This document shows positions 7,834 through 17,600 of a stretch of 64,000 bases of DNA, piece by piece (position 1 is the stretch's first letter; each line of letters starts with the position of its first letter). The DNA comes from Paraburkholderia largidicola (GTDB lineage: Bacteria > Pseudomonadota > Gammaproteobacteria > Burkholderiales > Burkholderiaceae). The position numbers and the translations under genes are program-made. The notes beneath the pieces are model-generated. The model was not told the DNA's origin. It made no database searches and was given only the letters and a program-made list of their open reading frames with translations. The DNA is taken from contig NZ_AP023175.1 in assembly GCF_013426895.1 (NCBI RefSeq), forward strand, positions 2,232,001 to 2,296,000. Direction: 5' to 3'.

Positions 7834-8039
7834 GAGTCCTCCCCGGGACGAAGGTCAAAGTCAGCGTGGCCAACAAACGTCATCCTGCGCCTACAGACTA
7901 CTCATTCAATTTGATGTAGTCCAGCGGTGGACGACCGATTCCTCACATATCGCGTTTCGCGATTTCCATTCGCTAATCGCTTCGTAGACCGCTTTTCTGC
8001 GTGCCTCTATGATCGTTTGACCTCATCTGGAGAGAGGCG

Positions 8040-8084
8040 ATGAACCATCCCATGACCCATCCTGTTTCCTCCTGTCGGCGCTGA
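8040..8084 (+). CDS. possible leader peptide, MNHPMTHPVSSCRR
   Basis: A 14-codon frame follows an excellent Shine-Dalgarno (GGAGAGAGGCG) and ends in Ser-Ser-Cys-Arg-Arg. Its stop codon lies inside a hairpin (8078-8092). It sits 147 bp before metQ, so ribosome position on it could influence an RNA structure ahead of the methionine importer operon. The two Met codons and the single Cys would suit a sulfur-amino-acid sensor, but that is inference. No homologue is known to me. Confidence 0.35.
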   Translation: MNHPMTHPVSSCRR

Positions 8085-8092
8085 TCCAGCGC
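8078..8092 (+). promoter_or_regulatory. hairpin at the end of the leader frame
   Basis: GCGCTG (8078-8083) and CAGCGC (8087-8092) form a perfect 6-bp stem around ATC and include the leader peptide stop codon. More GC-rich pairing is possible downstream. Confidence 0.35.
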
Positions 8093-8230
8093 GGCGCCCG
8101 TCCGCACGCGGCGCCCATTGCCGGCGGGCACACAGTCAACTCGAACATCGCGATCCCATCCAGGCGTGACCTAACACGCCGGTATTCGCACGCGCCCGAA
8201 ACCGAACCATCCCATTGTTGAGAGTAGAGC

Positions 8231-9070
8231 ATGAGTCAATTCTTGTCCGCATTACGGCGTGTATTCTTTGCGAGGAACAAACGCGCAATCCACGCCATCC
8301 TCTTTGCGTTCGCGTTCAATGTCGCTTCCGCCTTTGCCGCCGACACACCGACACTCAAGATCGGCACGGCAACCAGCCCGCAAATCGAAGCGTTGAAAGT
8401 TGCGGCTCAGGAAGCGAAACAGCAAGGGCTCGACGTCAAGATCATCGAATTCACGGACTGGAATACGCCAAACGCCGCACTCGCCAACAAGGACATCGAC
8501 GTCAACTATTTCCAGCACATTCCCTTCCTCGAAAACGCAAAGAAGCAGGGCGGCTACGACTTCGTGGCGATCGCGCCCGGCACGATCATGAAGATTGGTT
8601 TGTATTCGAAGAAGGTCAAGCGCTTTGAAGATCTCAAAGATGGCGCGACGGTTGCGATTGCGAACGACCCTGTCAACGGTGGTCGCGGACTGTTGCTGCT
8701 GCAACGCGCCGGGCTCATCAAGCTGAAGCCGGGTGTCGACTATCGCGCGACCACCCTGGATATCGTCGATAACCCGAAGCATCTGAAGATCGTCGCGCTC
8801 GAAGCGTCGCAGTTGGCGCGCTCGCTCGACGACGTCGACCTCGCGCAGGGCTATCCGAGCTTCATCAAGCTCGCGGGCACGACGGACCCAAACAGCGCAT
8901 TGCTGTTCGATGGCCTCGAAAACAAGAACTTCGCCATTCAATGGGTGGTGCGTCCGGAAAGCGTCAACGACCCTCGCATCCGCAAGTTCATTTCGATCTA
9001 TCAGCATTCGCCCGCCGTGCGCGCAGCGCTCGACAAGGCGTTCGGCGATCTGTACGCCGTAGCCTGGTGA
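8231..9070 (+). CDS. metQ: MetQ/NlpA-family methionine-binding protein
   Basis: This 279-residue protein is a periplasmic binding protein of the NlpA/MetQ family that delivers D- or L-methionine to MetNI. Family signatures are LKIGTATSPQIEALKVAAQEAKQQG, NYFQHIPFLE and PNDPVNGGRGLLLLQ-like sequence. The long N-terminus (about 36 residues) ends in ASAFAA, a standard signal peptidase I site. Unlike most MetQ it has no lipobox Cys, so it should be soluble in the periplasm. It is first in a metQ-metN-metI operon, with a 77-bp gap to metN. Methionine is inferred as ligand; close relatives can bind other compounds. Confidence 0.9.
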   Translation: MSQFLSALRRVFFARNKRAIHAILFAFAFNVASAFAADTPTLKIGTATSPQIEALKVAAQEAKQQGLDVKIIEFTDWNTPNAALANKDIDVNYFQHIPFLENAKKQGGYDFVAIAPGTIMKIGLYSKKVKRFEDLKDGATVAIANDPVNGGRGLLLLQRAGLIKLKPGVDYRATTLDIVDNPKHLKIVALEASQLARSLDDVDLAQGYPSFIKLAGTTDPNSALLFDGLENKNFAIQWVVRPESVNDPRIRKFISIYQHSPAVRAALDKAFGDLYAVAW

Positions 9071-9147
9071 TGCGACGTTCGGTGCGGGCCGCGCAGGCCT
9101 GCCCGATGCACTCGCGCAAACGAGCCGCCTGAAAAGGAATCGACGAC

Positions 9148-10323
9148 ATGACCCATCTGCTCGACGTAGCGCATTTCCTCGAAGAGGGCCCGGCGCTCGC
9201 CATCAAGCCGGCGCCCAGGGACGACACTGCGCCCGCCGTCGTATTCGACGATGCCAGCAAGGTATTTTCCACGGCAAACGGCGAACATGCCGTCGCGTTA
9301 GCGAACGTGCGACTGGATGTTCGCCGTGGCGAGATATTCGGCATCATCGGCCGCAGCGGCGCGGGTAAATCGACGTTGCTGCGCCTCGTCAATGGACTCG
9401 AAAAGCCGACGTCGGGCGCGGTGCGGGTGAACGGCGTGAGTGTCGGCGAACTCGACGAGCGCGGGCTCGTCACATTGCGGCGGCGCATCGGCATGGTGTT
9501 CCAGCACTTCAATCTGCTGTCGGCGAAAACGGTGCACGACAACATCGCGTTGCCGCTCAGGATCGCGGGCGTGCCCAAAGCCGCCATCGAGAAGAAGGTC
9601 TCGGCCCTGCTCGAACTCGTCGGCTTGTCGGCCAAGCGCAATGCGTATCCGGCGAGCCTTTCGGGCGGGCAAAAGCAGCGCGTCGGCATTGCACGCGCGC
9701 TGGTGCACGATCCCGACATTCTGCTGTGCGATGAAGCGACCTCCGCGCTCGATCCGGAAACGACGCAGTCGATTCTCGCGCTGCTACGCGATATCAACCG
9801 GCGTCTCGGCCTCACGATCGTTCTCATCACGCACGAAATGGCGGTAATACGCGAAGTGTGCGATACCGTCGCCGTGATCGAACAGGGTGGGGTAGTCGAA
9901 ACGGGCGCTGTGTGGCGCGTGTTCGGCGCGCCACAGCACGATGCGACACGCGCACTGTTGCGCACGCTGGTGCACGATCTCCCCGACGATCTCGCCGCCC
10001 GCCTCAAGCCCGCGAGCGCTGATGCCTTACCACGCGATGCCACCGATGTTCTGCTCGACGTGCGCTACACGGGCGCCAATGGGCACGACCCGGATATTGC
10101 GGCACTGAGCGCGGCATTGGCCGTGGATGGCGGCCGCGTGAGCTTCGTGCACGGCGGCATCGATCGAATCCAGGGTCATGCGCAGGGTCGTCTCGTGGTG
10201 GCGGCGCAATTATCTGGAGCCGAGCCCGAGCGCGAGGCAGGCGCGCTCGCGAGCCGTATCGCCGCGCTGATCGAGCGTGCGCGGCGACACGCGGATCACG
10301 TGGAGGTACTCGGTTATGTCTGA
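9148..10323 (+). CDS. metN: methionine ABC transporter ATPase MetN
   Basis: This 391-residue ATPase energises import from the cytoplasmic face of MetI. Walker A GRSGAGKS starts near residue 68, the ABC signature LSGGQ is at 171-175, Walker [13 protein letters not shown] begins at 191, and the H-loop is in LITHEMAV. The C-terminal part from about 310 matches the NIL regulatory domain, which in E. coli MetN binds methionine and inhibits transport. The first about 30 residues precede the usual MetN start and are an extra, poorly conserved extension. AAGGAATC lies before the ATG. The end overlaps metI by 8 bp. Confidence 0.92.
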   Translation: MTHLLDVAHFLEEGPALAIKPAPRDDTAPAVVFDDASKVFSTANGEHAVALANVRLDVRRGEIFGIIGRSGAGKSTLLRLVNGLEKPTSGAVRVNGVSVGELDERGLVTLRRRIGMVFQHFNLLSAKTVHDNIALPLRIAGVPKAAIEKKVSALLELVGLSAKRNAYPASLSGGQKQRVGIARALVHDPDILLCDEATSALDPETTQSILALLRDINRRLGLTIVLITHEMAVIREVCDTVAVIEQGGVVETGAVWRVFGAPQHDATRALLRTLVHDLPDDLAARLKPASADALPRDATDVLLDVRYTGANGHDPDIAALSAALAVDGGRVSFVHGGIDRIQGHAQGRLVVAAQLSGAEPEREAGALASRIAALIERARRHADHVEVLGYV

Positions 10324-10972
10324 ACTCTGGCTCTCGGAACTGACGGGCGCGATCCGCGACACGTTGCTGATGGTCGGCATTTCAGCGTTCGTCGCGTTGT
10401 TGGTCGGCATTCCGCTCGCGCTGGTGCTGGTCACGACCACGCGCGGCGGCATCTACGAACGGCGCGCGGTGAATTCGACACTCGGCGCGCTGGTGAACGC
10501 ATTTCGCTCGACGCCCTTCATCATTCTGCTCGTCGCGCTGTTGCCGCTCACGCGCGTTCTGGTCGGCACGACGATCGGCGTATGGGCCGCGATCGTGCCG
10601 CTTTCCATCGCGGCGATTCCGTTCTTTGCGCGCGTCGCAGAAGTGAGCCTGCGCGAGGTGGATCGCGGTCTCATCGAAGCAGCTCAGGCGATGGGCGCGC
10701 AGCGCCGACACATTATCTGGCACGTGCTGCTGCCCGAAGCACTGCCCGGCATTCTGGGCGGATTCACGATCACGATAGTCGCGATGATCGGCTCGTCGGC
10801 GATGGCGGGCGCCGTTGGCGCGGGCGGACTCGGCGATCTGGCGATCCGCTATGGCTACCAGCGCTTCGATACGACCGTGATGGTGACGGTCATCGTGTTG
10901 CTGATTGCGATCGTCACGGCCGTGCAGTTCGCGGGCGACCGCCTGGTTCGCCGGCTTGCGCAACGCGCGTGA
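10316..10972 (+). CDS. metI: methionine ABC transporter permease MetI
   Basis: This 218-residue inner-membrane permease has five predicted spans. The EAA-type loop is visible in [29 protein letters not shown], the contact site for MetN. Length and order match MetI. The ATG at 10316 overlaps the end of metN and gives the family-typical start ([19 protein letters not shown]). It is the last gene of the operon, with the next minus-strand gene convergent after 13 bp. Confidence 0.93.
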   Translation: MSELWLSELTGAIRDTLLMVGISAFVALLVGIPLALVLVTTTRGGIYERRAVNSTLGALVNAFRSTPFIILLVALLPLTRVLVGTTIGVWAAIVPLSIAAIPFFARVAEVSLREVDRGLIEAAQAMGAQRRHIIWHVLLPEALPGILGGFTITIVAMIGSSAMAGAVGAGGLGDLAIRYGYQRFDTTVMVTVIVLLIAIVTAVQFAGDRLVRRLAQRA

Positions 10973-10985
10973 AGATCGGAGTGGT

Positions 10986-11243
10986 CTAACGTGCGACGCG
11001 AATCGGCGGTGAATAAGAGCTAACTGTCGTATCGCCACTCACGCCCGATTGCGACGTGCCTTTCGGGTCGCCACCAAAGCCCGCATCGTCCGTGGCGGCC
11101 GACTGATTCTGGCTGCGCTGGCTGTCGACAACGGGCGCCGCACTAACCGGATCTCGAGGGAGTGGTTGACTGGCCTGCGCGTACGCAGACAGCGGGGTGG
11201 CGATGATTGCCGCGATTGCGAGTGCTTGAACTGTCGATTTCAT
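10986..11243 (-). CDS. small exported protein
   Basis: This 85-residue protein has a signal peptide MKSTVQALAIAAIIATPLSA ending in YAQA. A short hydrophilic Ser/Asp/Gln-rich chain follows. The first 30 residues resemble the start of DUF4148 exported proteins common in Burkholderiaceae, but the rest lacks the core of that family. The start at 11243 fits the signal peptide; a longer in-frame start would place 33 Cys-rich residues before it. Function is unknown. Confidence 0.6.
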   Translation of the reverse strand: MKSTVQALAIAAIIATPLSAYAQASQPLPRDPVSAAPVVDSQRSQNQSAATDDAGFGGDPKGTSQSGVSGDTTVSSYSPPIRVAR

Positions 11244-11396
11244 GATGGAGTTGTGGCGTTGGAGAGAGGGACACGATTGCCCATTGCATGAGCGCAAGTG
11301 TAGGAAGCGACACCCGAGCGATAAAGATGCACGCGCCGACATCAGTGTTCGGATGAAGTGAAAAATCGTCGCGATTGACTGCTTCGGTTGCGGCGA

Positions 11397-12416
11397 TCAG
11401 GCGCTGGCCACCAGCTCGGTCTCTTCCGAATAGGCCAGGTCGCCAGGACGTGCGGATTGCGTTGCGATCACATGGTCGTCACGCGTCTTCCCGATCGGCG
11501 GCCGGGTTCGGGCGAAGGCAAGCGGCGACTGTTCGCAAATCTCCGCCACCCATTCGACAAACACCCGAACCTTCGGGGCGAGATGCCGGTTGTGCGGATA
11601 GACGGCAGACAGCGGCATGGGGCGCACTTTCCACGGCGCGAGTATTTCCTTGAGTTCGCCCGATTCGATATGCGACGCCAGCATGAATAACGGCGCCTGA
11701 ATGATGCCGGCACCGTTGACGCCGCACATGACGTAGGCGTCCGCATCGTTGACGGCGAGGCCGCCATCCATTTTCATGTCCCTGCTTTCGCCATTCACAT
11801 CGAAGTTCAAACCCATGGTTCGCCCGGTACGGCTCGAAAAATAGTGCACCGCGACGTGTTGCTCGAGATCTTCGAGTGAGCGAGGTTCGCCATAGCGAGC
11901 GAGGTAGGCGGGACTAGCGGCCGTGATCGTCGACAAGGCGCCGAGCCGGCGTGCGACCAGTGTGGAATCGTCCAGATTGCCGACACGCAGCGCACAGTCG
12001 ACCCCTTCCTGAATCAGGTCCACGTGCCTGTCGCCGAAGCCCAGCATGAGTTCGACGTGCGGGTGCCGCGCGCGGAATTCCTCGAGGCGTGGCATCACGA
12101 TCAGGCGCCCCAGCGAACCCGGCATGTCCACTCTGAGTTTCCCCCGAGGACCTTTGACGACATTGGCGAGGCTGTCCTCGATTTCGTCGATGTCGGCAAG
12201 CACCCGTACGCAGCGTTCGTAATAGCCCGCGCCTTCGGGTGTCAGGTTCAGGCGGCGCGTGGTCCGCTGCATCAGGCGCGTGTGCAGATTCGCTTCCAGG
12301 TTCTTGATGATGGTGGTGGCGGACGCGCGCGGAATGTCCAGTGCGTCCGCCGCGCGCGCGAAACTGTTCATCTCGACGACCTTGGTGAAGACCTTCATCG
12401 CCAGGAGCTTGTCCAT
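11397..12416 (-). CDS. LysR-family regulator of the RND operon (BpeT/CeoR-like)
   Basis: This 339-residue LysR regulator has an N-terminal winged helix at residues 1-60 (LLAMKVFTKVVEMNSFARAADAL, then RASATTIIKNLEANLHTRLMQRTTRR) and a substrate-binding domain from about 90 to 300. It belongs to the large subgroup with DKLLAMKVF starts. It is divergent from the llpE-bpeEF-oprC-like operon, as BpeT/CeoR is in Burkholderia, where the regulator activates the pump in response to aromatic inducers such as salicylate. AAGGGA lies before the ATG. The last 35 residues run beyond the usual family end. Regulatory role is inferred from synteny. Confidence 0.85.
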   Translation of the reverse strand: MDKLLAMKVFTKVVEMNSFARAADALDIPRASATTIIKNLEANLHTRLMQRTTRRLNLTPEGAGYYERCVRVLADIDEIEDSLANVVKGPRGKLRVDMPGSLGRLIVMPRLEEFRARHPHVELMLGFGDRHVDLIQEGVDCALRVGNLDDSTLVARRLGALSTITAASPAYLARYGEPRSLEDLEQHVAVHYFSSRTGRTMGLNFDVNGESRDMKMDGGLAVNDADAYVMCGVNGAGIIQAPLFMLASHIESGELKEILAPWKVRPMPLSAVYPHNRHLAPKVRVFVEWVAEICEQSPLAFARTRPPIGKTRDDHVIATQSARPGDLAYSEETELVASA

Positions 12417-12593
12417 ATTCCCTTACCTCACACAAATAGCTGCAATTCGCTTTCGGACGCGGCAGGGCGGGAGATACCTGTGATTCTTCGGCTGCCGTGA
12501 ATAGTGTTCTGGATTATAACCATTTATCTGTTTTTCGTCTTCGGACAGAATTGCTCCCATCGAAACATCCGGGAAGGCGCAGGCCTGCAGGCT

Positions 12594-13409
12594 ATGTCAA
12601 TCAATGTCGAACAGGCGATCGAGATCCAGAACGTGGATCTGGACGGCCACTTACAGGCCATCCGCTTGCGTACCTATCGTCCTCCGGGCAAGCGCGACGT
12701 GTTGCCTGTCATATTCTTTTTTCACGGCGGCGGATTCACTAAAGGAACGCCCGAGCAGTCCGATCCGATGTGCACGCAAATCGCACGACGGGTGCATGCA
12801 CTGGTCGTTTCGGTCGGTTATTCGCTGGCGCCGGCATTTCCATTTCCCACCGCGCTTCACGACGGATTCCTCGCTGCACAGTGGGTCGTCACCCACGCGC
12901 GCGCGCTTCACGCCGACTCGAAGCGAATGGCTGTTGCCGGGCATGACGCGGGCGGCAATCTGGCGACAGGCCTGGCGGCGATGGTCCGAGACCGCGCCTC
13001 TTTTCGCTTTGCCGCCCAGGCGCTGCTTGCGCCGCTGCTCGATCCAAGCATGACGCGTTTCCCTGATCTGGATGACGATATAAATCTAGATATGTGCGCC
13101 GAGGAGTGCGCATTGGGATATCGCGCCTATCTGCCGTTGGCGTCCCTGAGGCTTCATCCGTACGCCGCGCCGATCGAGTCCGTGCGTCTGGCGGGGCTGC
13201 CTGCCGCATTCATTGCAAGCGCGCAAAACGACCTGATGCACGTGGAGGCGGAGCGGTACGCCGCCGGGCTGATCGCGGCGGGCGTGCCCACGACGGTCAC
13301 ACGCTACCGCGGCGTCGCGCACTACGAGCTGGCGTCACGACAGGAAGTCATCGCTGACGTCGCCGCCTTCTTCAGCAAAGAACTTGGCTCCGCGCCGAAG
13401 CGTTCCTGA
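12594..13409 (+). CDS. llpE: LlpE-like alpha/beta hydrolase with Asp at the nucleophile position
   Basis: This 271-residue protein has the hormone-sensitive-lipase-like fold with oxyanion motif HGGG at 44-47. The expected nucleophile motif G-D-S-A-G-G reads G-H-D-A-G-G at 116-121, so Asp118 replaces the catalytic Ser. Asp and His candidates remain near the C-terminus (QNDLMHVEAE, GVAHYEL). In Burkholderia a lipase-like gene, llpE, heads the ceoAB-opcM and bpeEF-oprC operons; position and size match. An in-frame ATG at 12504 would add a hydrophobic 30-residue leader and is less likely. It may be a pseudoenzyme or use Asp chemistry. Confidence 0.75.
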   Translation: MSINVEQAIEIQNVDLDGHLQAIRLRTYRPPGKRDVLPVIFFFHGGGFTKGTPEQSDPMCTQIARRVHALVVSVGYSLAPAFPFPTALHDGFLAAQWVVTHARALHADSKRMAVAGHDAGGNLATGLAAMVRDRASFRFAAQALLAPLLDPSMTRFPDLDDDINLDMCAEECALGYRAYLPLASLRLHPYAAPIESVRLAGLPAAFIASAQNDLMHVEAERYAAGLIAAGVPTTVTRYRGVAHYELASRQEVIADVAAFFSKELGSAPKRS

Positions 13410-13439
13410 TTCATGTAACCAGTAAATGGGAGTTTGAAA

Positions 13440-14615
13440 ATGCCGTCAAAGCGTAGGCTGGTTGCCGCCAGCGCGATTTTTCTGGTCATTGCCGCGGGCA
13501 CTGCCGCGACATGGCACATGCGCGGGGGCGCGCCCCTGAGCGAGGCCGATGCTGCTGCAGCGCCGCCGGCTGCGGACGTGGATGTCGCGCCGGTGGTGTC
13601 GCAGTCCATCACCGACTATCAGAGCTACTCGGGCCGGATCGAGGCGATCAATAACGTGGAGATCCGGCCGCTCGTCTCCGGAACGATCGTCGCCGTCCAC
13701 TTCCACGACGGAGCGATGGTCAGAAAGGGCGACCTGCTGGTCACGATCGACCCGCGTCCGTATCAGGCAGAGGTTGACCGGGCAGCCGCGCAACTCGCTT
13801 CGGCGGAATCCCGCAACGGTTATGCGACGGCGGACTGGGCGCGCGCGCAAAGGCTGCTGACGGACAACGCCATTGCCAAACGCGACTATGACCAGGCGCA
13901 GAACGCCAATCGCGAATCGCTGGCAGCCGTGAAGGCGGCAAAAGCCGCGCTCGAAGCAGCGCAGATCAATCTGGGCTACACGGCCATCACGGCGCCCGTG
14001 TCGGGACGCGTATCCCGCGCGGAACTGACCGTTGGCAACATCGTTTCGCCGGGCGCCAATGCGCCTGTGCTGACAACGCTGGTGTCGACGTCGCCGATCT
14101 ATGCATCGTTCGACGTCGACGAGCAGACGTATCTGCGCTTTCTCAGCCGCGACTCGAAAGTGACCGTACCCGTCTCCGTCGGGCTCGCTAACGAGACGGG
14201 CTATTCGCGGCAGGGCGTGATCGATTCCGTGGACAACCGGCTCGACACCAGTTCCGGGACGATTCGCGTGCGCGCGCGTTTCGACAATGCGGACGGCGTG
14301 CTGGTCCCGGGCCTTTACGTCCGGGCTCGTGTCGGCGGCGGCGTGCCGCATCAGGCCGTGCTGGTGAGCGATGCAGCCATTCAGACCGATCAGGACAAGA
14401 AGTTCGTGCTGCTGGTGGACGCGGAGAACAAGGTCCGATACCGCGAAGTGAAGCTGGGCGACCAGCATCAGGGTTTGCGCGTCATCACGGGTGGCCTGCA
14501 ACCGGGCGACCGCATCGTCGTGAACGGCATACAGCGCGTGCGTCCGGGCGATCCCGTCAAGCCGAACCCGGTGCAGATGTCGGGCTCCGCCGCCTCCACG
14601 ACGAGGGCTTCCTGA
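13440..14615 (+). CDS. bpeE: RND efflux periplasmic adaptor subunit
   Basis: This 391-residue membrane fusion protein links the inner-membrane pump to the outer-membrane channel. Seen in order: an N-terminal hydrophobic anchor (residues 6-25), a lipoyl half (VEIRPLVSGTIVAVHFHDGAMVRKGDLLVTIDPRPYQAEV), a coiled-coil hairpin rich in Ala, the second lipoyl half (INLGYTAITAPVSGRVSRAELTVGN) and a C-terminal beta-barrel/MP domain. No lipobox Cys is seen. GGGAG lies 7 bp before the ATG at 13440. It is the second gene of the operon. Naming as BpeE/CeoA rests on gene order with the LlpE-like gene. Confidence 0.88.
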   Translation: MPSKRRLVAASAIFLVIAAGTAATWHMRGGAPLSEADAAAAPPAADVDVAPVVSQSITDYQSYSGRIEAINNVEIRPLVSGTIVAVHFHDGAMVRKGDLLVTIDPRPYQAEVDRAAAQLASAESRNGYATADWARAQRLLTDNAIAKRDYDQAQNANRESLAAVKAAKAALEAAQINLGYTAITAPVSGRVSRAELTVGNIVSPGANAPVLTTLVSTSPIYASFDVDEQTYLRFLSRDSKVTVPVSVGLANETGYSRQGVIDSVDNRLDTSSGTIRVRARFDNADGVLVPGLYVRARVGGGVPHQAVLVSDAAIQTDQDKKFVLLVDAENKVRYREVKLGDQHQGLRVITGGLQPGDRIVVNGIQRVRPGDPVKPNPVQMSGSAASTTRAS

Positions 14616-14660
14616 GTGCGCGCACTGCGCATTGCCCTCCATGCCTAGCCAGAGAACGTC

Positions 14661-17600
14661 ATGAACCTCTCCAAGTTTTTTATCGAACGCCCGATATTTG
14701 CGGCTGTCCTGTCAGCGGTGATCCTGCTGGCGGGTCTGATCTCCATGGTCAATCTGCCGATCTCCGAATATCCGGGTGTGGTCCCTCCGTCCGTCGTGGT
14801 GACGGCGCAATACCCCGGCGCCAACCCGAAGGTGATTGCCGAAACAGTGGCTTCGCCGCTCGAAGAACAGATCAACGGTGTCGAGAACATGCTGTACATG
14901 CAGTCGCAGGCAAATAGCGACGGCACGCTCACCCTGACGATCACGTTCAAGCTCGGCACGAATCCCGACCTCGCGCAGCAGCAGGTGGAGACGCGTGTGA
15001 ACCAGGCGCTGCCGCGCTTGCCCGAGGACGTGCAGCGCCTCGGCGTCACGACGATCAAGTCGTCGCCGACGCTCACGATGGTCGTTCACCTCGTCTCGCC
15101 GAGCGAGAAGTACAACAGTACTTATCTGCGCAACTATGCGCTGATCAATGTTCGCGACCGGCTCGAGCGTATTCCTGGCGTTGGTCAGGTCACGCTGTGG
15201 GGTTCCGGCGACTATTCGATGCGCGTGTGGCTCGACCCGCAGAAGGTGGCCGAGCACAACATGACCGCCAACGACGTGGTGACGGCGATCCGCGACCAGA
15301 ACCTTCAGGTGGCGGCCGGCCAGGTGGGTGCGTCTCCGTCGACGTCCGATGCGCCGCTGCAACTCAACGTCAATGCGCAAGGCAGACTCGAGACGGAAGA
15401 CGAGTTCCGCGACATCGTCCTGAAGACATCGCCCGATGGCGCGGTGACGCGACTCAAGGACGTGGCGCGCGTCGAAATGGGAGCGTCCGAATACGCGCGC
15501 CGTTCGCTGCTGAACAACAAGTCGGCGGTGGCGATGGCGATCTTCGAGTTGCCGGGCGCAAATTCGCTGGACATTTCGGAACACGTTCGCGAGGCGATGA
15601 AGGCACTCCAGGCCGACATGCCGGAAGGCGTGAAGTACGACATCGTTTATGACCCGACGCAGTTCGTGCGTTCGAGTATTCACGCAGTGATTCACACCTT
15701 GCTGGAAGCCATCGCACTGGTCGTGCTGGTGGTCATCGTGTTCCTGCAAACGTGGCGTGCGTCGATCATCCCGCTGCTCGCCGTTCCCGTTTCGATTGTC
15801 GGCACGTTTTCCCTGTTGCTGGCATTTGGCTTCTCGATCAATGCGCTGTCGCTGTTCGGCATGGTGCTGGCAATCGGCATCGTGGTCGACGATGCGATCG
15901 TGGTGGTCGAAAACGTCGAACGCAATATCGCTACGGGCCTGACGCCGAAGGAGGCGACCCACCAGGCGATGCAGGAGGTGAGCGGGCCGATCATCGCCAT
16001 TGCCCTGACGCTGATTGCCGTGTTCGTGCCGCTCGCCTTCATGAGCGGTTTGACGGGACAGTTCTACAAGCAGTTCGCGATGACCATTGCGATTTCGACG
16101 GTCATTTCCGCGTTCAACTCGTTGACGCTTTCGCCCGCACTTTCCGCGCTGTTGCTCAAAGGGCATCACGACCCGAAGGATTGGCTCACGCGTGCGATGG
16201 ATCGGGTGTTCGGTCCGTTCTTCAACGCATTCAACAAGGTATTTCATCGCGGCTCCGAGTCGTATAGCCGCGGCGTATCGAAGGTCGTCAACCGCAAGGT
16301 CGTGATTCTCGCGATCTATGCCGTGTTGCTGGGGCTGACCGTGCTGATGAGCAAGGTCGTGCCGGGCGGATTCGTTCCCGTTCAGGACAAGCAGTACCTG
16401 GTCGCCATCGTGCAGTTGCCCAATGGCGCGTCGCTCGACCGCACGGAAGATGTCGTGCGCGAAGTCGGGGAGATAGCGCTGAAGACGCCTGGCGTCGAAT
16501 CAGCCGTGCAATTCCCCGGTCTGTCGATCAACGGCTTCACCAACTCGTCGAGTTCGGCTGTCATCTTCTTTGGCGAAACGCCCTTTGAAGAGCGCAAGGG
16601 CAAGTCGATGAACGGACTGAGCATTGCTGCCGAACTGAACAAGCGGCTGTCCGGCATCAAGGGAGCGTTTGTCGCGGTATTTCCGCCGCCGCCCGTTCTC
16701 GGTCTGGGCACGTTGGGCGGCTTCAAGCTTCAGATCGAAGACCAGCAGGCCCAGGGCTATACCGCGCTCAACAACGCGACCCAGTCGTTCCTCAAGGAGG
16801 CAGCGAAGACGCCTGAGCTCGGCCCGGCATTCTCGACGTACCAGATCAATGTCCCGCAGGTGAATGTCGCCGTGGACCGCGTGAAGGCCAAGCAATTGGG
16901 CATCTCGGTGAACGACATTTTCACCACGATGCAGGTCTACCTCGGTTCTTTCTATGTGAATGACTTCAACCGCTTCGGCCGTGTGTACCAGGTGCGAGTG
17001 CAAGCGGATGCGCCGTTCCGCGCGCACATGGACGATATCGGATTGCTGAAGACGCGCAACGACAAGGGCGAGATGGTGCCGCTGTCCACGCTCGTGAAGG
17101 TCACGCCGACCTATGGTCCTGACTCGGTGGTGCGATACAACGGCTACACCGCGGCGGATATCAATGGCGGCCCTGCACCGGGTTATTCGTCGGGCCAGGC
17201 TCAGGCTGCCATCGAAAAGGTTGCCGCCAAAACCTTGCCGCGGGGCATGAAGTTCGAGTGGACCGATCTGACGTATCAGCAGATTCTTGCCGGTAATGCG
17301 GCGCTCTGGGTTTTCCCGATCAGCGTTCTGCTCGTCTACATGGTGCTGGCGGCAATGTATGAAAGCCTCACGTTGCCACTCGCCATTCTGATGATCGTCC
17401 CGATGAGCGTGCTTTCCGCGCTGCTCGGCGTCTGGTTGACTCACGGCGACAACAACATCTTCACGCAGATCGGCCTCATGGTGCTGGTCGGGTTGTCGGC
17501 GAAGAACGCGATTCTGATCGTCGAGTTCGCGCGGGAACTGGAAATGGAAGGGCGCTCGATCGTCCAGGCCGCGATCGAAGCGAGCCGGCTGCGTTTGCGT

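Larger units (their letters stand above)
7834..8230. other. leader region of the met operon
   Basis: Besides the short leader frame at 8040-8084 and its adjoining hairpin, this 397-bp region holds direct copies of GCGGCGCCC at about 8091 and 8115 that could pair with each other because GGCGCC is self-complementary. I could not fit a known SAM riboswitch class to it. Confidence 0.35.

Noticed and set aside
7834..8230. SAM riboswitch upstream of metQ
   Set aside because: I could not match the sequence to the conserved cores of the SAM riboswitch classes I know.
14712..16247. Long antisense reading frame (511 codons) across the RND pump gene
   Set aside because: It is His/Arg/Gln-rich, lies wholly opposite a clear AcrB-type pump gene, and reflects the high GC at third positions.
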